Below are positions 35,061 to 46,352 of a stretch of 64,000 nucleotides of DNA, in pieces. The notes beneath the pieces are model-generated. The model did no database searches and had not been told where the DNA came from. It saw only the letters and a list, made by a program, of their open reading frames with translations. A program made the translations under genes and the position numbers. Source of the DNA: Paramecium pentaurelia (lineage: Eukaryota; Ciliophora; Oligohymenophorea; Peniculida; Parameciidae); contig CAJJDO010000146.1 of NCBI GenBank assembly GCA_905183005.1, positions 65,151 through 129,150 on the forward strand, given 5' to 3'. Positions within the stretch are counted from its first letter, which is position 1. Each line of letters starts with the position of its first letter.

Positions 35061-35578
35061 TCAAAGTTAAGCTGTAGTCTTCTAAAAACTTTGGAGCATT
35101 TCCTCAGTTTTTGAGAAATTTGAGTTCCAATTTTGTAGTATTTGTGTATCAACAACTTTTGGGCCATCACACACAGTTGTGATTTGAGTAGTCGAGACTT
35201 CATTTGACAATTATTCCATAGCATAAGCTAATAGAATGTCTTTTACAGAAACACCTGAGCATTCTGGTGTTGTCATCTCTACAGTAACTACATTTTCTTT
35301 TTATGTCCATTTTGGATAATCTAATAATTAGTAGAAATTGATCCCATAAAAGCAAAAGTTTCTTTGAATGAATTGAATTTGAATTCTTTAGTTAGCTTTG
35401 AGGAGTCACTTGATGTTTTCCAGGGTAGAGAATGGATCTCAAGAGCAGAATAGATTTGTTCGGAATTTAATTTGGTTACTGAGACAGATGGCACATCTTT
35501 GAAATCTCTAATGAATATTTTAAGAGAATTAATGATGGCTGGTGTTCTAAATCCAAGTTCGGAGATGTATCTATACAT
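35061..35578 (-). CDS. Pterin-4a-carbinolamine dehydratase (PCD/DCoH)-like, with a frame break
   Basis: PCD recycles tetrahydrobiopterin; DCoH also acts as a cofactor for HNF1 in animals. ATG 35578, TGA 35061-35063. An N-terminal ~55 residues (MYRYISELGFRTP...) precede the PCD fold: KEFKFNSFKETFAFM matches the family R.F.F..F..A..FM, and YPKWT.KENVVTVEMTTPEC followed by GVSVKDILLAYAMEQL matches HPEW.N.Y..V...L.TH...G....D..LA..I. The conserved catalytic HHP is replaced by LDYP. Between GSISTN and LLDYPKW the frame must change by one base near 35335-35345 with no GT...AG intron available, and a few residues of the family are missing. So it may be a pseudogene, carry an indel error, or be a non-catalytic relative. 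Confidence 0.6.
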
Positions 35579-36159
35579 GTTGAAGTTGCTGAGATATTTT
35601 TATTATTACAATTGCTTCAAACTAAGAATCACTTTTCAAACCTTTATTAATGCGAACCATTATTTTTTCAAACGCAATATTATGATCAGTTATTTAATTT
35701 TTAATAATAATTAAAGCAATTTACATATATTATCATATCTATTCAATAACTATCATCATAATAAGTTAAGAATCTATATAAGTTTATGATAACTTTGTAT
35801 AAAAACCAATAAAAAATCAAAGCTTAATTTTAAAAAAATATTGATAATACTCAAAAGTTAATAAAAATAGAACAATATGTTTGACTCATTCATCTTATTG
35901 TTTAATTCAACATTCTACAATTTTTAAGACAATCAGATAACAAATATATGTAAATCATAATTTTCATATGAGTACTATATTTAGAATAAATAAAAAAGTA
36001 AGTTAAATAAAAGTAAATTCATATTATAGAAATATAATTGAAATAGGATAAGCACTTAATATTATTGTAATTTCTATTATGTATATATATATAATTGTTT
36101 GTTTAATAATTAGTTAATTTATATACATAGAACTTTTGAATATTATAAAAAAAAAAAAT
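35081..36159. repeat. First copy of a 1,079-bp duplication abutting an N
   Basis: Bases 35081-36159 recur as 36161-37239 with no difference that I could see, separated by a single N at 36160 that follows a run of 12 A and a T. The first copy keeps the 3' end of the dehydratase-like gene. Confidence 0.9.
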
Positions 36160-36160
36160 N

Positions 36161-36658
36161 TCTAAAAACTTTGGAGCATTTCCTCAGTTTTTGAGAAATT
36201 TGAGTTCCAATTTTGTAGTATTTGTGTATCAACAACTTTTGGGCCATCACACACAGTTGTGATTTGAGTAGTCGAGACTTCATTTGACAATTATTCCATA
36301 GCATAAGCTAATAGAATGTCTTTTACAGAAACACCTGAGCATTCTGGTGTTGTCATCTCTACAGTAACTACATTTTCTTTTTATGTCCATTTTGGATAAT
36401 CTAATAATTAGTAGAAATTGATCCCATAAAAGCAAAAGTTTCTTTGAATGAATTGAATTTGAATTCTTTAGTTAGCTTTGAGGAGTCACTTGATGTTTTC
36501 CAGGGTAGAGAATGGATCTCAAGAGCAGAATAGATTTGTTCGGAATTTAATTTGGTTACTGAGACAGATGGCACATCTTTGAAATCTCTAATGAATATTT
36601 TAAGAGAATTAATGATGGCTGGTGTTCTAAATCCAAGTTCGGAGATGTATCTATACAT
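36161..36658 (-). pseudogene. Redundant partial copy of the dehydratase-like gene
   Basis: Copy of 35081-35578, starting at ATG 36658 and cut at the N at 36160, so it lacks the last six or so residues. It carries the same frame break. Not an independent gene. Confidence 0.8.
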
Positions 36659-37239
36659 GTTGAAGTTGCTGAGATATTTTTATTATTACAATTGCTTCAA
36701 ACTAAGAATCACTTTTCAAACCTTTATTAATGCGAACCATTATTTTTTCAAACGCAATATTATGATCAGTTATTTAATTTTTAATAATAATTAAAGCAAT
36801 TTACATATATTATCATATCTATTCAATAACTATCATCATAATAAGTTAAGAATCTATATAAGTTTATGATAACTTTGTATAAAAACCAATAAAAAATCAA
36901 AGCTTAATTTTAAAAAAATATTGATAATACTCAAAAGTTAATAAAAATAGAACAATATGTTTGACTCATTCATCTTATTGTTTAATTCAACATTCTACAA
37001 TTTTTAAGACAATCAGATAACAAATATATGTAAATCATAATTTTCATATGAGTACTATATTTAGAATAAATAAAAAAGTAAGTTAAATAAAAGTAAATTC
37101 ATATTATAGAAATATAATTGAAATAGGATAAGCACTTAATATTATTGTAATTTCTATTATGTATATATATATAATTGTTTGTTTAATAATTAGTTAATTT
37201 ATATACATAGAACTTTTGAATATTATAAAAAAAAAAAAT
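36161..37239. repeat. Second copy of the 1,079-bp duplication
   Basis: Second copy of 35081-36159; it continues on its right side into the Rab gene. Same pattern as at 18995 (one N, exact overlap), which argues for an unmerged contig join. About 580 bp of it, 36659-37239, is non-coding flank. Confidence 0.9.
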
Positions 37240-37279
37240 ATAATAAAAATAAGTATATACTTTAAACATATTTATACAT

Positions 37280-37984
37280 TCAACAACATCCTTCTTTTTC
37301 TTTTTTATTCTCTTCACTTTGCTATCCAATTTTTTATCCAGTTGTTTATTGTGTTTTTTGAGGCCTTAAAATAATAAGAAAATTGATACCCAGTTCCTTT
37401 TGATCCTTGAGAATCCTTTTTGGCTATCAATTTTCTAGCTAAAGATAGAAAGGCTTTAGAGACTTAATCAGCAGTCTTGGCACTTACTTCCATGTGTGCC
37501 ATTTTTCTTATACTAGCATAGTCTAAGGCCTTTTGTGTAGTTACTCTATTATAGAGGAGATGCGCAATTACACTTTTTCCTCAATATCACTTTTATTTCC
37601 CAATAATAATAATTCAACATTTTTTTCAGCATATGAATCCACTTCGTTGATCCAAAATTTGTCAATATCTTCAAAGGTAGCAAGGGAGGAAACATCATAG
37701 ACTAAAACAATTCCATCAGCTCCCTTAATGTATATATAATTGAATACTTTATAATATGCACTTGTAATGGTTCTAAATCTCTCTTGACCAGCAGTATCCC
37801 AAATTTGTAATTTAACTTTTTTGCCATCAATTTCGAGAGTTTTAAATCTAAAATCTACACCGATTGTAGTTAAATAGGAATCACTAAAGGTGTCATCTGA
37901 AAATCTAAGGAGCAATGATGATTTTCCAACTCCTGAGTTACCTACTATCACTAGTTTAAACAAATAATCATATTCCTTGATCAT
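37280..37984 (-). CDS. Rab1-like small GTPase
   Basis: Rab1 directs ER-to-Golgi and early secretory traffic. The start MIKEYDYLFKL at 37984 aligns with Rab1 NPEYDYLFKL; an upstream in-frame ATG exists but is less likely. Nucleotide motifs are intact: GNSGVGKSS (P-loop), TIGVDF (switch I), WDTAGQERFRTIT (switch II, catalytic Gln present), GNKSD and VSAKT. The end is a prenylation signal (KEGCC). Three introns are needed: about 24 nt after ITSAYYK, 26 nt (gtaattgcgcatctcctctataatag) before VTTQKALDYA, and 25 nt before the tail. Length about 205 residues. With SRP72 and the sorting receptor in the same window it belongs to the secretory pathway. Confidence 0.93.
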
Positions 37985-38094
37985 TTTGATATCTTGATAA
38001 TTTAAATAATACAACACAGAAGTTATCAGTATATATAAACTATATATAAATTCATTCCACATTATTAATACTAGAAATCAATTTAACATGAGCA

Positions 38095-39170
38095 TCACAT
38101 AATTTTGGTGGATACAATTCTAAAAAATTTGAAGGTTTATTTCTATAGATAACTAGTATAAGAAAATTGCTATCTTTTCTTTCTATTCTTGAACCTATCA
38201 ATTATTTATCTGATTTAATTCTAAGAAGATTAATTAAAAATATACGATAATAATGTTGAGACAACTTTATTCTTAAGATTGTACAATAATAATTAAGAGC
38301 CTTGAAATGATATATGTAGATAGTCATCATTAATTAGATTTAATTGAAGTGGTTTTGAATAATTGAAATCAATTATTTTTTCAATTTCAATTGAATTCAT
38401 TTTATGAATTAATGTATAAAAATATCCCTTTTCAGTGATAAGATATATTATAGTTTTATGATATAACATCTTATAGATAGTGCCATTAATTTAACATTGC
38501 TATTTCCAATAATCATTATATTAATGGATGGTCTACCCAAATAATTTGAGTTGAGATGCACTTAATTATCTGAATTTATCTAATTCCCAATGAGTATATT
38601 TAGATATTTAATTAGCAGCTAAAGTGAAAATAAGATTAGCTGAAGTAATGATTCCAATTTCTTAATTAAAATAAGCCTATCCAATATTTATATTGTATTT
38701 TAATTTTGTAATTTTAGTAAATTGAACATCATTAGACTATTGGAGTATAAGTAGAGTTCCATCTTCATGGACAGCAATGTACTATTATTAATTTATTTTG
38801 CCTCATAATTTTATGGATGATACCAATAAAGATAATGGCTACAGAGAAAGTTAGATTGTATTATTTCTCCCGCCATTCTTATAGATTGAAATCAGCTTGA
38901 TCATTTCTAATTCGCACAAGTAATCCATTTCCATTTTCCAATCCTAAAAGACACTATAAATATAGAGTTGAAGATCAAAACCGTGTCTTCTGAAATATTC
39001 TATCCACATAAGGCAGATGGGAAATTTTGTTTTAAACTATATCTCTTAGCTTCTGTGTAGGCTTCAAAGGTTTTATCAGTATAGCTAACAATAAATGATT
39101 TATTGTCTAGAGTGTGAATGTATGTGGGTTATGTTTGGACTCGATTTTGAGATAGCAATTTAAATTACAT
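38095..39170 (-). CDS. Hypothetical protein, probably beta-propeller-like
   Basis: ATG 39170 to TGA 38095-38097, about 340 residues, with at least two introns (near 38940-38965 and 38795-38830). The sequence is a series of short beta strands with WD/RCC-like turns: LDNKSFIVSYTDKTFEA, ALCGQNISEDTVLIF, YIAVHEDGTLLILQQ, IGIITSANLIFTLAANQISK, KMLYHKTIIYLITEKGYFY. This resembles RCC1- or WD-type propellers but no repeat has the complete signature. The C-terminal ~60 residues are basic and helical. It lies 110 bp upstream of the Rab gene on the same strand. Function unknown. Confidence 0.6.
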
Positions 39171-39485
39171 ATTATAATAATTAATTAAATATATATTAAT
39201 AACAAAATACTTACATAAACTTAGATAGTTTTTATTCAATCCTTAATAAATAAACATTATGATATTAAATTTAAGTTTAAATAGAATACTATATAATATA
39301 TTACATATCAAATTAATTTATTTATTTTTATGAATATTCTTCAAATGGTTTTATATACATGAATTTTTGATAATTAATAAACTTATATGAATGAATAAAT
39401 AATTGGAGAATATTGTTTTTCTATATTAATATTTTAGTATTAATCTAATTAAAAAATAATAAACTATGACATAATTATTTAAATT
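39171..39485. other. AT-rich divergent promoter region
   Basis: About 315 bp between the divergent starts at 39170 and 39486. Only A/T-rich sequence is seen. Confidence 0.5.
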
Positions 39486-40954
39486 ATGTATAATATTCTC
39501 CTACTTGTTTGCATTATTACAATAATACAATCCAAGCTTAAAGTTATTAGACCATCAAATCTGATTAATGAGCACATTGATTATAGTATTGCCAATTTTG
39601 GGTAGTCTTTGTTATTTATGTAAACTAGAATTATACCATTTGGACATCGTTTGATGGGAACAGTAGATATGGCTTATCCATCAAATGGATGTAGTGATCT
39701 ATTACCTACTTATGGAGCTCACTTTATTTTAATTGAAAGAGGGGACTGTACATTTGTAACGAAGGTTAGGAATGCTGAGAATGCAGGATATAAATTAGCA
39801 ATTATTGGAAATTACAATGATGATCCAATCTAATCAGATTTTGCTATGGCTGATGATGGTCATGGATATTAGGTTTTTATAGAATGTTTATTATTAGGTG
39901 ACAATCCCTTCTATATTCATCAAAAAGAAACACTTTACTTAATTATAAGATAAGGCAAATAATTATAAAGTAGAGGATTCAAATGATGAGAAGATTATGA
40001 TGCTTTTAAAATTTGATGTTGTTAAATCAGATGTAATATCAGTGATATTTGGATTGAATGTATAAGATAGAGAATCTTACAGAATTGTTGATGAATTTGA
40101 ACCATTTTACAATAAATTGGAATCTCAAAATATGAATTATACTCTAGTATATTCTATTATGAGTTTTCATTCTTCATACGATAGCTCATAACAACAAAAT
40201 TCTGATTGTATTTGTTAAAATAGATATTGTGCATTTGATCCTGATGGACCAGCTATTGGAACTGGAAGAGATGTAGTTTATGAAGTATTAAGATAAACTT
40301 GTCTATTCTAAAAATACCCAAAGAAATGGTTTGGATATATGGTAAATATATTTTAATAAAATGTAGGATTAATTCAATTTCAAATGTTCAAGACCTTAAG
40401 CATACTCTGCATGTAGTTAATAGGTGTTAGATATGTTGGAAATTCCTAAAAATGAGATTCAACAATGTGTTGATGCATCATTTATTGACTAATACACTTA
40501 ATAATAAACAAAAAATGAAACTAATGCAATCAATACTTTATTAGAATAATAATTATATATCTAATAAGTAGCAGGAATGAATGGATTTCCATCAGTTCTA
40601 GTAAATTCTTTAGCTTACAGAGGATAGTTTTCTGGAAGTGGAATATTTGGAGAGATTTGCAATAGTAAATATTATATTTATATATATATTAAATTAGGTT
40701 TTCTAACTACACCTGTTGAATGTAGTGCATTTGTTGATGAATATTAACCTCCTGTTTTAGAATAATCGAATATTCTATATATCATAATAATAACTGCTTT
40801 TGTTATATTTTTCCTTTTACTTGGTTTTTGTGTATTTAGAAAATTCATTGAAAGAGATAGTAAAATGGTTACTCAACCTTAAGTTAATGAGATGGTTAGT
40901 CAATACATTAAATTTTATGAGGGTAAAGATAAATAAAAAGAAGGAACTATTTGA
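39486..40954 (+). CDS. PA-domain vacuolar-sorting-receptor-like type I membrane protein
   Basis: Plant vacuolar sorting receptors carry cargo from Golgi to vacuole. ATG 39486 starts a signal peptide (MYNILLLVCIITIIQS). A protease-associated domain follows: GTVDMAYPSNGCSDL, then ILIERGDCTFVTKVRNAENA with the GDC-F-KV-NA-AG pattern, and GYQVTIPSIFI. The second luminal region, with CICQNRYCAFDPDGPA, ACSQQVLDMLEIPKNEIQQC and FPSVLVNSLAYRGQ, matches the receptor's middle domain (G.P....I.EC...PTL.IN...YRG.L). One membrane span (ILYIIIITAFVIFFLLLGFCV) lies before a ~45-residue tail containing YIKFYEG. Introns near 39872, 40345 and 40665. No EGF repeats are seen, unlike plant members. Confidence 0.85.
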
Positions 40955-41114
40955 AATATATAAATTTGTGAAATTTAATTTAAGAAATTCATATTTTATA
41001 CAAAAAAAAGTATTCAATTTTTTATTAATTAGAATTATAATATATTTTAAATATATTCATATATTATTTATATAAATTTATATCATTAAAAAAATTCATA
41101 TTCTTTTCAATTTA

Positions 41115-42705
41115 TTCATTTCTTTTTTTTCTTTTATTTGAATTATTCCTATAATTAATTTAATGCAAATGTTTCTGTCTCTACTACTTCAGAATGAACA
41201 CTTGGATCTGAATCAAAATCACCACCTTTAGATACATGAGATTGTGCAGTCAATGGAAATTCATTATTATCAAACCATTAATTATTGATTTCATTCTTTA
41301 TGTTTATAAAGAATAAATCGTATTCATCAAATCCTATACTACAATCTCCATATTCATCTTAACATCCCCTTTCTAATTGTTCTTATGTTATACAATTAGA
41401 ACCATAACAAAACAAATTTCTTAAACTTCCTTTTTGTGTTTTCATTCTCCCTTTCTCATCTAATTAATATAATCCAAAACTATATTAAAATTAAACTAAA
41501 TTCCCATCTGTATCCTTAATTTCTATTTAATTGCATTTGCATTCTTTTCCATCAATAAATTAATTTGAATTTGGTTCATCTTAAGAAAGTGAAACTCTAA
41601 CTTCTTAAGTGGCAAGCATTTTCAAAAATAAGATTTTTGATTTACCCCTCAATCCTGTAAGATAATTTGCTTCCCCTTTCTTATTTATTTACTATTCTGG
41701 AATTGTAATATAATCATTCTAATGATTATTAAAATATGGTCTAGGAGGTTTCGTAAAATAAATTTTAAGCTCTCCCTTTTTGTATTCAGGTAATGCAACA
41801 TCCTTATATTATCATGTCTTACTGTATAATGCCAAATATATTTTTATGGTACAAGTGATCCAAAACATGAACACTTCAATGATTTACATAATGGACAAGT
41901 ATATACTTTTTAAGTATAAGCATTTATTTGTTCATTATTAATATACATAACAGGACCACTAAGTAATAGTTCTGCACACTCGAATGCTTTTTGTCCACTT
42001 CCTACAATATGTCTTGGATTTTATTTTAGAGTTTCGATCAATCCTTATTCTTAACAAAATATGTCTGCTGGGGTTTACTCTCTTCCTGTACAAAGTAATA
42101 TATGCTTAAAAAATCATTTATTTATTGTACTCTTGCTTTTATTGTTCTGTACTTATCTTTTATTTGAGTATCAGCTCTATATATAAATTATATTAATAAT
42201 TTTACGATAAGCTTTGTGTTCTTATCTAAAACCATCCATCAGCTAACAGTCTGATTGCTATTGCTTCTCTTTGGGGATGAAATATTTGTAATTTTTTAAG
42301 TGTGTATATATGTTTCAACAACACACTACCTAACAATCTTAAGAAGTATCCTGCTAATGATTTTGGTGGACATTTCTCTCCATATTATATAAGAGTCTTA
42401 TAAGCCTGAGTATCTGTTAGATCTTTACAGATTGATATCATTTAGTTTGTTTTATGAAAGTACATTAATTTCAACAATTCAGTTGCTGGATATGTTGTAT
42501 AATTCATTTTATTCTCTAAATTTCCAGAGCCAAAACATTTCCCTTTCTCTACAATCCCTATTCCTAATCCATTCAAATATTCAGGCAATCTTTATTATAG
42601 AATTAAAAACTAATACCTAGATGTCCTAAACAAATTATATAAAAATTTAACAGAAGCAGGTCCTCCTCCAATTATCAATAAGTTATACTTTTCTTCAATT
42701 TCCAT
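41115..42705 (-). CDS. FAD/NAD(P)-binding oxidoreductase-like protein
   Basis: ATG 42705, TGA 41115-41117; about 500 residues with several introns, not all traced. The N-terminus YNLLIIGGGPASVKFLYNLF is a Rossmann dinucleotide-binding motif (GGGPAS). Further on come EKGKCFGSGN, KCPPKSLAGYFLRLLG, an LLCTGRE strand that normally closes the FAD domain, and a second Rossmann turn VGSGQKAFECAELLLSGP. A Cys cluster CPLCKSLKCSCFG follows. The C-terminus contains WFDNNEFPLTAQSHVSKG and a lysine-rich end. This fits the broad pyridine-nucleotide/monooxygenase flavoprotein superfamily; the substrate cannot be told. The Cys cluster may bind zinc or iron-sulfur, which is unusual for simple members. Confidence 0.72.
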
Positions 42706-43150
42706 TTTTTTTATTTATTTAAAATAAATAATCACTAATACTAATTTTCATAAATGAATTGATATCTACTAATTATTCATTATTTTATTATTAAATCTAT
42801 TATTAATTTGAAATATACAATAATCACAATAAATTTGAGTAGTATTTTAATTTGGAAATCATTTATATCTATATTGTATTAACATAAAAATTATAATTTA
42901 ATTAATCAATTATCCTTGTACATCTTAAAGTAAAATTTAGTAAAAGTATCTAAGTTAGAATCTATTTAGAATTATAAATTGTCAACCCTTTCTTTAATAC
43001 ATTAAGTATTATAAAAGTAATTCAATATATATAATGTATCCATTAATAATTTATTTAGAATTCTTTAATTATAAATTAAATTAGACCCTAGATGAGTTTA
43101 TTATAAATATTATATGTAATGAAAAAATTTGCAAAACAAATTAATATAAA
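42706..43150. other. AT-rich spacer
   Basis: About 445 bp; no gene or RNA seen. It holds the promoter of the flavoprotein gene and the 3' flank of the phosphatase gene. Confidence 0.5.
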
Positions 43151-44236
43151 TCAATTTACGAACTTAGCATTGCCTGTTTTATGTTATTAAGCTGCTCCCT
43201 ATCCTTATTCAGCTGGCTTTAGGATTTAGAATGAACACATTAAGGATTCATCTATTGACATCATAGCACCTATGATTTTGAATTATCTTAGTACCAGCAT
43301 TATCAAATTCTCCACAATAGTTTGGTGCTGAAAACAATGTGACTAGTTATCTTTTAGAAAAGAATTCATATCCATCTTCCACAACCTAAATAGTTTAATT
43401 TTAATACTTAATGAGCTCTACATATTAGATCTAATTCATGTTTTTTTAAGAATACTTATACTATTTCTTAGCTATATACATATGAAACACCTCTCTCATT
43501 ATCTGCCCAACCTTATACATCTTTATCAGGATCTGACCATAATAAATCACACAATAATCCAGTGTCTGGTACATCTGTTGGTCTCATTATTCGTCTTATT
43601 TATTCCAAATTTGAAAGTTCAGGAGATAATCCTCCATGCATACATAAGATTTTTTCATCTATCAATGCTGCAACTGGTAAACAATTAAAACAATCTGTGA
43701 ATGTTTTCCATAATTTAATTGTATATCTTCTTTTGCCTATATATTGATTAAATATTTACATTCATCATAAAATCCATAGATTCTATTAATTGATGCACAT
43801 TCATGATTACCCCTCAAAAGAAAGAAATTTTCAGGATACTTAATTTTGTAAGCTAACATTAAACATATAGTCTCCAATGATTATTTGCCTAAAATTAACA
43901 TTAATTTAAACCTCTATCAACATAATCACCTAAAAATAAATAATTGCTTTCAGGTGGATACCCTCCGTATTCAAATAGTCTTAACAAATCAAAATATTGC
44001 CCATGTACATCTCCTAAATTAAATTAATATATTTAATAAATACCGCATATTTTTAAAGGAGCTTCTAATTCCAATAAAATAGGTTGTGATATGAAAATAT
44101 CTCTGGCTTTGATGCAAAGACCTCTTACTTCAGCTTCACTAAGATTTACGTTCTTCCCTGGTTTACTTCCCCTTACACTTAACAACCTTTCAATAATATT
44201 ATCCACATCAATTTCACCTTTACCATCCTTATTCAT
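43151..44236 (-). CDS. PP1c: Protein phosphatase 1 catalytic subunit
   Basis: PP1c is a metal-dependent Ser/Thr phosphatase. ATG 44236, TGA 43151-43153, about 320 residues, the family length. Metal-site and catalytic motifs are all present: GDVHGQYFDLLRLFE, FLGDYVDRG, LLRGNHECASINRIYGF, a WSDPD.D motif near 43530 and FSAPNYCGEFDNAG. The end GAMMSIDESLMCSFQILKPA is diagnostic of PP1 over PP2A (which ends DYFL). The N-terminal ISQPILLELEAPLKICGD also fits PP1. At least four introns, including one inside the GDVHG codons (near 44008-44037) and one of 24 nt (gtactaag...aatcatag) in the NAG-AMM region. The C-terminal tail is short and glutamine-rich. Confidence 0.95.
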
Positions 44237-44849
44237 TTAATTAATATAGAAATTAATATTAATATTAATTCATTTAATTAATTCATTTAATTTCTTTTAT
44301 TAACTGTGAGAATTTTTATTAATTATATTAAAAATTTAATCCTAATTGAAATCTATATCAAATTAATATAAGATTCTTATATAATTCCTGTTTTTTTTTT
44401 ATACATCTCGAATAATACTACCAATCTCTCTATCTGCCTACCAAATGATTTACTTAAATTCTTATTTCCAAAATCAATTTTCTTTTTTAAAGTAGTTAGA
44501 TTTCAAGTAATATATAAAGAAAGTATTATTAATATTTTTTTTAAAATTGAGTGAATAACCATATTGATTATAAGAATTCTAAAAAAGCCATTATTCTATT
44601 ATGTCATAATTTGAATATATTTTTTATTTTCTAATAAATCTTTATCTATTTAATAAGATATTTTAGTTTAGAGAATGGTCTTGTAATAGTGAGAATTGTT
44701 GAGGTTACAGAATTTAAATAAGAATAATAAATTTTGATAACTACTTATATCTATCACAATATTAACAAAAAAAGAAAAGTTTTAAGAATTACATAAAGAT
44801 TTAAAAGATGAGATATAACCATTAATAACTAATTGAAACAAATTATTTA
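44237..44849. other. AT-rich spacer
   Basis: About 610 bp with nothing recognised. A short attaatattaatattaatt-type repeat lies at about 44245-44290, next to the phosphatase start. Confidence 0.5.
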
Positions 44850-45781
44850 TCATTTTCTTTTTAGTTTCTATTCTGAACTTTATTTGAAAATGGGTTTTAA
44901 TCTTCTATCCTAATTATTGATTAAATTAAAGTGTACTTTTTCATGCATAATGGTAGAATATTGAAAGTGTCCTTAAAGTTCTTCTACTCCTTAGATTCTT
45001 GCATAAGTAATTTAACAAATCTATTATTATTAAGAATACAATTACTTTTTCTGAATTAAATTTACTCCACTTTCTATTATGAAATTCTAGATAAAACTTT
45101 GGTATGTCTTAGGGATCATAAAAATTGATAAATGCATATCCCACATTGCATTTGTTCTATTATGATTTATATTAAAATTATACTGTAAAGTCAATTGGTA
45201 AATAAAAAAAATTGTAAGTATCCCTATTATTGCAATCTATCTCTTCTAGAAGAAGAGGTTAAGAGTATTTATTTGGTATATTCTTTATCATTAAGGTTGT
45301 TCGATTGTCTTTTGGTATCTTAGAATAAATATACATTTTACATTCTGTAATTAAATTTAGAATTAAGTTGTTTGCTATTAAGGTTCATAGCGTCTCTTAT
45401 TTTTAAATTGAAACATTTAGAATGAAGTTGGCATAGTTGAACTAAATACTTCATCCCAACCCAAAGAAGATCCACTAATTGATAGATTCATCTCTTAAAT
45501 CTATTAATTTGAGTTCTTAGATAAAGTTTCAGGCAGAGTTGATCCATTCGAATATAGTGTTCTTGATCTATTTTTTATTACTGGTTATGAAGGTTGTTGA
45601 TTTGTAAATTACTCAACTTCTTCATCATCATCTATGTTCAATTGCTATATAAATAACTTAATATTACTTTTAAGCAATCTTAAACTTGATTCATTTAGGA
45701 AGCAGTTTCTTTCTTCTGTCCTGAGGGTTTAACGAATTGAGATAGGACATTTGGGTCAATCCTAAATACAATAGGTTTCAT
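44850..45781 (-). CDS. Mei2-like RNA-binding protein (C-terminal Mei2 RRM)
   Basis: Fission yeast Mei2 is an RNA-binding switch for meiosis and plants have Mei2-like (AML) proteins. ATG 45781 to TGA 44850-44852, about 275 residues. The first ~155 are disordered and Ser/Gln-rich. Then comes the Mei2-type RRM: NRTTLMIKNIPNKYSQPLLL (RNP2-like), EEIDCNNRDTYNFFYLPIDF, NKCNVGYAFINFYDP (RNP1-like), FNSEK and YARIQGVEELQGHFQYST. These match RTTVMIKNIPNKYTQ, YDFFYLPIDFKNKCNVGYAFIN and YARIQG..AL..HFQNSS. Four introns of 23-26 nt, one splitting the helix after FNSEK. Only the C-terminal RRM is present; AML proteins usually have two more upstream, so this is a short form. Confidence 0.9.
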
Positions 45782-46352
45782 TATTAAATAAATAATATAT
45801 TTGAGTAGTGCAAAAAACATTGAATGTTATAATTGTACAATTTCAAGATTTTACAAACATAATTTATTAATACAAAATGAGTTTGGTTTCTTAACATTTT
45901 TTATTGATATAGTATTAAAGAAATCAATTTTTATTAAAAAATATATATGATAAATAAAGTAAAATACAAATATTCATATAAGAATATTTGTATTTCTAGA
46001 AATATGAAAAATAATTAATATTTCTATTCTATTCACAGTTCAAATAAATTGTTGGTTGATCATTTTAATTAATTAAATAAAATTTGATTCCATCAATGTA
46101 ATTAATTATAATTTAAATTGCTACATAGGATAGCATATAAACAAATTAAATTTACTATATAATTTCTTTGTAAATTTCATTAAATTATGCAGGCTTAGCA
46201 TTTTAGTTAAAATTTTCTGAATTCTTAATTTGTATTATTTTTTATGCCATAAGTTAAAAAATAGATATTTGAAAAATATCATACAACACTATGATTTTGA
46301 ATACAAAATTATTATTTTGCTTCCAATAATTAATTTATATAGTACATATTCA
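45782..46352. other. AT-rich divergent promoter region
   Basis: About 570 bp between the divergent starts of the Mei2-like and TmcB-like genes. A near-palindromic stretch (ataagaatatttgtatttc near 45976-45996, matching attcatataagaatat) can be drawn but AT content makes this weak. Confidence 0.5.

Noticed and set aside
43482..43747. Plus-strand frames over the phosphatase gene
   Set aside because: They are antisense readings of the PP1 coding sequence, which carries all catalytic motifs on the minus strand.
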